Positions 56,099-64,000 of a stretch of 64,000 nucleotides of DNA are shown here, in pieces. The notes under the pieces are model-generated. The model had not been told where the DNA came from. It worked only from the letters and a program-made list of their open reading frames with translations, and did no database searches. Both the position numbers and the translations under genes were made by a program. Each line of letters begins with the position of its first letter. The stretch's first letter is position 1. This stretch comes from Biomphalaria glabrata (taxonomy: Eukaryota > Mollusca > Gastropoda > Planorbidae): assembly GCF_947242115.1 (NCBI RefSeq), contig NC_074711.1:30572602-30636601 (forward strand), read 5' to 3'.

Positions 56099-57920
56099 TA
56101 ATGATGGGCAAAAGTTAACTAAAAAGTTAGAAACTTTTAGTTTTACTAAAAAAAATAATTTTAAAAGGCCATTGTTTAGCTAGAAAAAAAAGTTTTGTTA
56201 AAATTGTAGTTTAATTTATTTTTTTTTGTTACTAACTAAAAAGTTCAATTAAAATTTGTACAACTTTTCAACATGTGGCCAGGGTTGAAACTATGGTTGA
56301 AACACACATTCCTGTTTTCAGGTCATGTGATATCAATAACTTTGATTATCAAAAAAATGATGCAGTTAACAACTATTTAGTCAGTCTGCTTTTGAAGAGG
56401 GTAAAAAAGTAAGATGCTGGTAGAAGTTATGGGAGTAAACATTATATTATAAAATGTTAAACATATTTTGCCAAAAGTTTCTATGCAATATTATGAATGG
56501 GGTTGCTCCGAATTTTTTTGTGAGCCACGTGGACGTGTTAAATTTCTGTTTATAGTGGGAATCTGATTAGTGAGCTAGGTCAATATTTAGTGGTTTTAAT
56601 CAATTTATTTGCAGCAAACAACAATTTTTTAACTGCAGGATCATCAAGTACTCTCTTTTTATAGTCTTTTTATTAAGACTATTTATTGAGTTCTAAGTCT
56701 AAATCGACAGATAAGCCTATATAGATCTAAAAGCATTAGGATAACCAACTCTAGAAAAAAAAATCTTTTAATCCACACCCTCTCTGGCCATAAAGGAAAT
56801 AGACTGTGTCTAACTGATTTTAACAACCTGGTCAGCTAGACATACATGTGACATACACATGTAGGCCTAGTGTTCTGTACATGTGTAGTCAATGATACTA
56901 CAAGACTACCCTGCTTCTTTTATTTATTACGCATTATGCAATAGTGTTTGCTTAATGTGGAGTGGTCAAACAAGAAAATAACACACTGGCATGGCTAGTC
57001 AAGCATGTTCGTAGATATATCTTTACGCTAAAATAGTTACACGCCCTCCCTGCCCAGAAAGTAAATAGACGGTGTATCCGACTGATTTTAACAACCTGAC
57101 TAGATAGACCTACATGTGTAGGCCTATAGTGTTGGTCTACTGAGTGTGAAGTCCATAATGACAAGACCACCCTGTTTTTTTCCCCTTGCGCGTTTAATGG
57201 TTATGCAATATTGTTAGTATTATTTTTAGTGGTCAAACAAGAAAATAACCAAGCATGTATTTTACACTATAAAATAGTTATACAGGTCAAATGCTTCTTA
57301 AAACTCCAACGATTTCGTTTCCATTTCTTTGGTTGCTAGATCAAAATTTGAAATTCTAAATCTATGTTATTTAATGAGATTTTAAACTTTAGCGGTATAA
57401 GTAAGATTTTCCGTTATATAATAAGTTAATATAATTTTTAAAAAAGATTACCATTCTTTTCTAAGGTTTTAATTCAAGGCAAAAATTTAAGCACACATTT
57501 ATTTAGACATCTTTTTTTTTATTTATTGTGCATTAACGTTTATGTAAGAAACATATTCCTTATTACTGATTTTATTATGGATAAATATTTCTACAATGCT
57601 AAAAGAATAAGATCGAACTGTAGTTAAACAGTCGGATGATTATATCTATATAGGTCTAGTTCGTAGATATATCTTTACGCTAAAATAGTTACACACCCTC
57701 CCTGCCCAGAAAGTAAATAGACGGTGTATCCAACTGATTTTAACAACCTGACTAGATAGACCTACACCCACCGCCACCAAAAAAAAAAGTTATGAAAAAT
57801 TTAATTAATTTTCTTTAGTTTAGTTAAACTATATTTTGAAATTCATAGTTTAACTACTTTATTTTAATTGAAAATTAGTTTTGGTTTAACTTTTAAAAGT
57901 TAGTTTAGTTCCCATCACTA
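56099..57920 (+). mobile_element. hAT-like non-autonomous element, copy B (1822 bp)
   Basis: The termini TAATGATGGGC and CCCATCACTA are inverted (TARTGATGGG) and flanked by a perfect 8-bp duplication GATCTAGA (56091-56098 and 57921-57928). AACTAAAA-type motifs repeat near both ends. Inside are the diverged tandem duplication seen in copy A and an extra duplicate of about 108 bp (57007-57115 and 57661-57766). No transposase. Confidence 0.9.
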
Positions 57921-58363
57921 GATCTAGATGATATCTAGTCTAAATATCTAGAATTTAGACTTAGAAGTGTCACCTCCCTCAATCATCCTAATCCCCCCTC
58001 CCCCCCCCCCCCTCCGCCTTTAAAAAAAATAGTGTTAGTTTGTCCAATTTTTAAAAAATATAATACAGTGAGCTAATTATCAAAATTCACTATTCTTAAT
58101 TAGATCTAGTAGATATATTCTATTTTAAAATCTTGTTTATGATGTTTATCCCTAGTTGGTTTGTTGTTTTTTTTTTGTTTTTTTTTTTTTTGTAAATTGA
58201 AATGTAAGATTATAACTGTAGAAACAAACTTAACATCAAATTGATTTTTTTTTTTTTTAAGAAATCTAGACTTTACTGGAATGGTTTACATTATACCACT
58301 GTTTATTCCATTGATTGTCAAAAATTTATTATATCTATACATCTATACCAAAATAGTAACACC

Positions 58364-58382
58364 CCCCCCCCCCCCCCCCCCC
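58364..58382. repeat. Poly-C tract
   Basis: About 19 C residues; another C-rich run lies near 58000. Assembly length may be unreliable. Confidence 0.85.
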
Positions 58383-58505
58383 AAGCAGGGTTAGGGGCAG
58401 AGTCCCATGCACCAAGCATGTAGATGCATTTCAGTAACTTATTCTGATGTCTACAAGATGGGAGGTAAAAAAATTAAATTAAGAAAGGGTGAGGCGGGTC
58501 GATAC

Positions 58506-61062
58506 TGTTACGTTCTCTCCTAATCAGGCCTTCTGTAAACACTGCTAAACACAACACAGCACATCTAACACATCAAGAACTTGACAACAAGAGCTCTGTT
58601 AATCTGGTACTTTAATAATGAGTGAATAAGTAGATAACAGCCAATACTAGACTATTGGAAACACATCAACAACTAAAATGTTATATTGTACATCACCGTA
58701 CAATCTCTATCTCTTCCTGGACTCGTACATAACACTTGAGGACTCAACTGGGACCGACTTCATGGCCGACTAACAGTCTCTGTCTCCTGTCTTGAACTGC
58801 TGCTTTCTTACACACTGTGTCTCTCGTACACCAAGGCTTTTGATCACATGACCATAACAATGATCATATTTGCATGTAATCGCAGTACTGTCCCTTGTTC
58901 ATGGCCCTGCTGACCTGAATGATTTGCATGAGTTCACGTGTGTGTCACTGTGACAAGTCAAAAGCTTGCTGTCAGAGTCACTCAAATTTATCACAGCATT
59001 AATCATTATCTATCATTATTTACCTATTTTATTTTAGTCATTTCCCCATCCTATCCCCACTTTCTTCACCTGCCCCACCTTTACCACCTCGGGCTAGACT
59101 TATTCGACCACCTTGGGACAACTAGACCAAGGCTTTCACTTATCTCCCTTGACCAGGGTAAAGATAAACACACAGTCTCTTTGATGTCAGACGGGCACAG
59201 TTGAAGTCACCTTCTCACACGTCTCTCTTCGATCTAGGAGATCACGCAGACCAACACGCCCATTGACCTTTCCAAGGTGCGACTCCCATCTCAAGTCTTC
59301 AAGTCTAATTCACCCACGTGTAAGATAATTCTTAGCCTAGGACATTTCCTGTTTCCGCCCACATTTTCCAGGCCTATATATAAGGTAGATTAAATCAAGC
59401 CAGACCCTCTTATTTCTCTATCACTGTCAATCGAGTCTGGACTACTTCATTTATTATCACTCCTAGAGGAATACCTGGTGGTAAGCCGAACTTAATCACA
59501 AGTTCCATCTTCATTACTTTGTGCATATTTCTCACTGGAGATTATCATGTGTATTTTATTTCACTTATGTTTAATTAGTGCATTGTGTATTTCTCACTGT
59601 CGTAAGTAGAAAACATAGACATGGCATATGTATATATTTATATATTGCATTAATCTATTAATGCTACGTTGCTCAATTGATCGTTGACGCAACCATGTAT
59701 ATCGTATTTTATTTCCTTTTTCTCGGCTGACCGCCTTGATAATTTTACTAGCGCACTAATACTGCGCGTAGAAAAGAGATATGAATTATCTCCCCTGTAG
59801 TCATTTTACTCAAAAGAGAGTTGCACCCCTTGAATGGACACGCGCTCCATTGTTTTCGGCCGACGGTCGTATGTAAACAAACTGTCATGGTCGCTGACCA
59901 TCGCCCATCCCCCCCCCCCTTTCTGTTTTCCAACTTGTGTTGATTATTTGAGATTATTATTTCCCCTTATATGTACATTTTTATATTATTATTTCCCCTT
60001 TTATGTACATATCTATATTGCTACTATCTGCCATCTATTTTCCAAATCCCATTTGTCATCATCTCCTAATTGTACTCAAAAGCAATTTTACCAATCTGAC
60101 GAATGCACCTCAGTCGAGGGCATCGATAAGATGCATGAGAGACATGTCCTAAATTGTCTTTATTTATCCACAGCCACCCTCAGGTGTCTGCCTATGTGCT
60201 TAGTGCCATTCAGCACTGCACTTGCCTACTGAGATCTACCCAACTATTTGTTTGGATCACCTGCCTATTTAACTGCCTATTTACCTGCCTATTTATTTGG
60301 CATTGCCTGCCTAGTCAATTGCCTATTTGCTATTGAGTATCATCTACCGCCTACGTGGATCTACTCAACTCTACTACTTGGTGCTATCGGCCTTGCCCGC
60401 CTAGTCGACAGCCCACCTGTCAACTTATTAGGTGCGACGTCCCTATAGACCCAGATCTGTGCGAGACGTCATAGCTACGCTAAACCTCACTGGACCTATC
60501 CTGTTAACTACGCTGCCCACGGCAGATCAGCTCTGCCCGCAGTAACCTTGTGCCCACGGTAGCCGGCCACCCGCCCTACTGTGCCCACTACAGATATTAG
60601 AACTTTGGATTGAGACTCCACAAGAACTATATCACCGGCGTCCCTCTACCCACTAGAGCGCCAGCTGCAGAACCTCAAGCTAGGACACAACCAGCTGCGA
60701 CATCAACAGGACAACCAGCTAAGTTCAGAAGACAAAGTGACATACTCTCTTATTAAGTGCAAGAGTGATGATCAAAATTAGTATCAATTAGAGATAGATG
60801 CAAACCCTCCCCCTTTTTATTCTTTTATGTAAATATTTATATTAATAAATATTCGCCATTTTTAACTTTGTATCTTTCTTTCATTGCTTGTTTTGTTGCG
60901 TGCCTGCTCCCGATTTATATGCTGACGGGTTGGTGTGTATAGCTTTCAAAAATAATCATCCCCTAGACATTGAACGCGCCAAACACACGTCACATTCCCC
61001 AACCTGTCACAGTCACCTGAACCTATAGTTAACCCTATCGCGACGCAAATAGGGTTATAACA
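58506..61062 (-). mobile_element. Solo LTR of the TGTTAT...GTAACA family, split by another LTR
   Basis: The plus-strand ends are TGTTACGTTC and GGGTTATAACA, so the element reads TGTTATAACCC...GTAACA on the minus strand. A 4-bp duplication ATAC lies at 58502-58505 and 61063-61066. Without the inner insertion it is about 489 bp. It shares a GTCAAGTTCTT block and both termini with the LTR at 45301-46031. Fossil without internal genes. Confidence 0.78.
58949..61011 (+). mobile_element. Solo LTR (2063 bp) of the TGTGACA...TGTCACA family, nested
   Basis: It begins TGTGACA, ends TGTCACA and has a perfect 5-bp duplication GTCAC (58944-58948 and 61012-61016). It aligns along its length with the LTRs of the 8939-15779 element but is clearly diverged, so it is older. 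Single LTR, no internal region, inserted in the older LTR at 58506-61062. Confidence 0.92.
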
Positions 61063-61066
61063 ATAC

Positions 61067-61660
61067 TGAAGTTTGCAGCAGAGCATTAGATTCTAACCAT
61101 TTGAACTTAAATTCATTAAAAACAAGACAACACTTAATAATTAATATTTATCCAATAAAGATATCATTAATCCTCATTTGATTGAACACAATTATTAGGT
61201 ATATTATAGAAAACATAAAAACACTTTGATTTTGGTATCAAACACAAAATGCAATATTTTTTTACAAATGCAAATGTGGAACACATAGTCTAAAGTCTAT
61301 AAAACAAATTATACTATTTCTACTATTTCAAACTACAAGGCCTAATTTTAAGCATTAGGCCTAGGAAACTTGAAATTTAGACTAGATCATAATAGATCAT
61401 TATGATTGATTTTATTAATGATAATGATTATCTTCATAGATTATGATTATCAACCAAGAACATTTATAAATTATAAAATAAAAAATAAGATCTTTATCTA
61501 GATGGCTGTTCTAATATTAGTAAAGCTATTCATTGTTATTTATTTAATTATCTGATTAATGGTTCTTTAATTTTAATAACTAGTGTAAATGTGAGATATA
61601 TTGTCTACACTCGTCTACGTGATAACTATATGATAACAGAAATTTTTGAACTAGATCTCT
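61067..61660. other. AT-rich intergenic DNA
   Basis: TAGATC-like words at about 61375-61640. Nothing else recognised. Confidence 0.5.
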
Positions 61661-61684
61661 CTAAATCCTTTTCTAAGCTTGTTA

Positions 61685-61800
61685 AATATCACAGGTTAAT
61701 GTGGCTTTTGCTTTGGTAGTAGAGGAGCCAGCCATTTTTCCCAAATACTGAACAGGCTATCATTCTTGACAATCTTAAAGCGCTTCTTGGGTCCGTCAAC
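61685..61800 (-). pseudogene. LINE C-terminal fragment
   Basis: The minus strand includes MAGSSTTKAKATLTCDI (about 61741-61690), matching MASSSSIKAKATLTCNI of the fragment at 49755-50002. The zinc finger after it is lost. Confidence 0.6.
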
Positions 61801-62204
61801 AGTTGTATTGATTGATTTGTTGTTTGAAAAATAAATTAAAATAGACAAGGTCTACTTGAGGTTTGCTGTAGGACAAAAGTGCTTAAAATTTGTCAAGCTT
61901 ACCAGGTCCTATCACACTGCAACACAGATCACTCTTGGTATGTTATAAGATCAACATTCTGCATACAAAAAGCCACCTTACAAAGAGGAATGGAAAACCT
62001 CAATTTGATGTGAAATATGCCACCCTGATCTCCAGATACAGTTTGTAGAATCTTTTCAATGTGACTACTAAATGCTCCTGGAAATACAGCAACAGAAAAT
62101 AGGAACACCTTTAGTCCATCATTCAAAAGACTTCCCTAGACATCTTCTGAAGAAAAATTATAAAATGAAATGATTGGTACGACTCTAATTCAGCTATACT
62201 GACA

Positions 62205-62640
62205 TCTGTCATCAGAGCAAAGAGGAATGCACTCGTTACATTAAAGGTGAAGCTCACTAAATGCAACCTGCTTATTCTGAAAGAAGCTACAGCCACTGTT
62301 CAGAGAACAGCACTGATCGGTGCCAATGAATACTGGGTATAGCTCAGAGTATTCAGCTTGCAATCCTAACAGGCAACCTCAGAGGGATGTATGATGGAAT
62401 CAAAAAGGCTCTTAGACCCTCCCAAAACTAGTCAGCACCTCTAAAATAAACCACTGGGGAAATCATCACAAACATAAAAAAAAAATAATACTCGATGGGT
62501 CAAACACTACTACAAGCTCAGTCACTGCCTCAGCCCTCAATGCTATCAATAAATTACCCACAATGAATGAGCTAGATAAAGTACCAACCTTAGTAAAACT
62601 CAACAAAGCCTTATATGAATAGAGTACACTGTATAAAAAT
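62205..62640 (+). pseudogene. LINE endonuclease-RT linker fragment
   Basis: In shifting frames: ALIGANEYWV, then ATSEGCMMESKR, RWVKHYYKLS, and a degraded SALNAI...TMNELDKVPT-like stretch, the usual order before the RT of RTE-like LINEs (NLRGMYDGI..., RWVEHYSELY). Many stops; inactive. Confidence 0.65.
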
Positions 62641-63405
62641 ATGGTTTAGATTAAATGATTTTTTAGTATGAGAAATAACATATTCCCCAACACCTCTCAT
62701 CAATTTTTAATTTACTTTCACATCTTATATAGATTATAGCCAATAAAGTTTTTTTTAATTTGGGCTCCATGTACATGTTAGTTGAAGCAATAATCCTTTT
62801 TTAAATTAATGCAATATTGGTATTATCAATACTAATACTTTATCCATTGGTTTTTAGTTGTAGAGTGCTATAGTAATTATGGGAGGGAGGATTACAATTA
62901 AAGTTACTTTTTATTTTTTTTTCATAATACGGGGTACTTTAGTTATTCTGATTGTAATTACTTTTCTTAGTAAATGTATAGAATAAGTTAGGGTTAGGGT
63001 AAGTTTACCATGAAGAAAGATAATACTGGTATGAAATAATCAGCCCTCATTGTGTGAGCTACAGCCATATATGTGTTTTGTGTGCATTGCCTTTTTACAT
63101 AAAAAAAAAGGATAGGCTTTTTTGGTTTTGATGCTACAATGTACTTAGGCCCGCTCCTATCAGCTAAACTCCTGCAGGTTGTGTAAAATGTTCACATTTC
63201 AATAAGATAAAAATCCTTTTTGATAACAATTTCTGTCATTTATAAATTTGACATTTTAGACAATTTGTTTATACCAAAAAAAGCAATTTTAAGTCTGCTA
63301 ATTTGCCTGTATAAATTTTTCTCTTATTGACTTTTAATAATCTTTTAATTTTAAATGTCAAGTGTCATTTAAAAAAAAATAATTTATCCTTTTTTTTAAT
63401 TTGCA
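62641..63405. other. AT-rich DNA upstream of gene 3
   Basis: Includes TTAGGGTTAGGGTAAG near 62990, too short to be telomeric. It ends in a T-rich tract and a TTTGCAG acceptor at 63405-63406. Confidence 0.5.
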
Positions 63406-63406
63406 G

Positions 63407-63567
63407 GTTTTGCAATCATGAAAGGAAAAAGCTAAACAAAGGCCATCATCAGGCTATTTTTTTTCATATATTTTATTTATATTCAAAAGTAGTGCAGATC
63501 TTGCTATGAATGCAAACTAAAAATCCTGACATAAATAACATGCAGCTTCAAATATGTATATTTTACC
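63407..63567 (+). promoter_or_regulatory. 5' leader exon of gene 3 with upstream ATGs
   Basis: After the acceptor, three short upstream frames occur: ATG at 63418 (MKGKS, stop 63435), ATG at 63506 (MNAN, stop 63520), and ATG at 63510, which overlaps the main start in another frame. Such uORFs usually lower translation of the main frame; this is inferred. Confidence 0.45.
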
Positions 63568-64000
63568 ATGGGAAAATATTTTCCTCGACAGTTCAAGACT
63601 TCACGGTTTCACTCATTAAGGACAATGAGACTGCGCGTTATGAGTGATCCAGATAAAAGTATCCCCAGATCTGGGCACTGTAATGGAGAGGCCAGAAATT
63701 TAGCCAGCATTGACTTTGAGGATGTAGAAGCTTTAAAAAATCAAATGAAAGTCAAATCAAAGATATCCCTTGTAGAAACACTTGGAGATTCATCTTTACG
63801 GGAAGATGAGCACACAATTCCTTATTCTCATGCTAATTCATTTCTTCAGCAAGAGGCTTTTGTTATAAGTTTAGTTAAATCAAAAGACTGCAGTGATGAT
63901 GTGGAAGCAACACTGTCTCTATCCAGCGATAAAACATTAGACTTTGAACATGCTGATAATTCACTGAGGACTTTAGAAGATAGTATGGGTAAATTCAGTA
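63568..64000 (+). CDS. Gene 3 (unrecognised), N-terminal part, runs off the window
   Basis: The frame is open for 144 codons to the window edge. The ATG has a strong context (ACCATGG) and is the first in frame after a stop at 63490-63492. The product starts MGKYFPRQFKTSRFHSLRTM. It is hydrophilic, Ser/Asp/Glu-rich (DFEDVEALKNQMKVKSK, CSDDVEATLSLSSDKTLD) with no membrane segment and no domain I recognise. The composition is coding-like and clearly unlike the repeats nearby. The start could be further 5' if an exon is missed. Confidence 0.6.
   Translation, partial: MGKYFPRQFKTSRFHSLRTMRLRVMSDPDKSIPRSGHCNGEARNLASIDFEDVEALKNQMKVKSKISLVETLGDSSLREDEHTIPYSHANSFLQQEAFVISLVKSKDCSDDVEATLSLSSDKTLDFEHADNSLRTLEDSMGKFS

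Noticed and set aside
61929-62126. 65-aa minus-strand frame between LINE fragments
   Set aside because: No family was recognised and its flanks are decayed LINE pieces, so it is not supported as a gene.
62985-63002. Telomere-like TTAGGG repeat
   Set aside because: Only about two units; too short for an interstitial telomere.

Overview
The window looks like a piece of a gastropod mollusc genome, probably a freshwater pulmonate snail. It is AT-rich, with short exons in very large introns, tRNA-derived SINEs, RTE-like and Rex1/CR1-like LINEs, hAT-type DNA elements, several LTR families and long minisatellites. The species is not identifiable from sequence alone, and the snail assignment rests on repeat types I recognise, not on a search.

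Three host genes are supported. (1) A plus-strand gene enters from the left and ends at 27859. Its eight visible exons (39, 42, 45, 99, 202, 70, 353 and 773 nt) keep one reading frame over about 27.7 kb. I do not recognise the protein; its tail is Lys/Glu-rich with short repeats. (2) A complete minus-strand gene at 46369-34275 has 14 coding exons that join in phase to 911 codons. It is a RAP80 (UIMC1) homologue, the ubiquitin reader of the BRCA1-A DNA-repair complex: one ubiquitin-interacting motif, the conserved NPDQYT region and two C-terminal zinc fingers are visible. Genes 1 and 2 converge tail to tail. (3) A plus-strand coding region starts at 63568 and runs off the right edge; I do not recognise it. 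An isolated candidate exon at 51880-51957 has no assigned gene.

The rest is mostly mobile DNA in layers. 243-5055 is a hAT-like element holding a solo LTR (791-2050) and a 1.8-kb insertion (2706-4492), and it is abutted by a near full-length LINE (5056-8085). A second copy of the hAT-like element at 56099-57920 lacks both insertions and so serves as an empty site. A very young LTR element (8939-15779) sits inside a 27/28-bp minisatellite in an intron of gene 1. A Rex1-like LINE (32701-33714) sits inside a 64-bp minisatellite. Solo LTRs lie at 17922-18774 and 45301-46031, and at 58506-61062 one solo LTR is nested in another. A 532-bp deleted LINE with a 12-bp target duplication is at 46701-47232. 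Remnants of a ZMYM1-like hAT transposase lie at about 18900-20450, 25033-25210 and 52025-52671. Stretches made almost only of TAG/CTA/AGT-type words lie at 48480-49065 and 54960-56098.

No rRNA, functional tRNA, CRISPR array or prokaryotic operon was seen. I found no clearly new biological system. The most unusual items are the young short-form LTR element with 2.2-kb LTRs, the reconstructed RAP80 gene and the dated nesting of elements.
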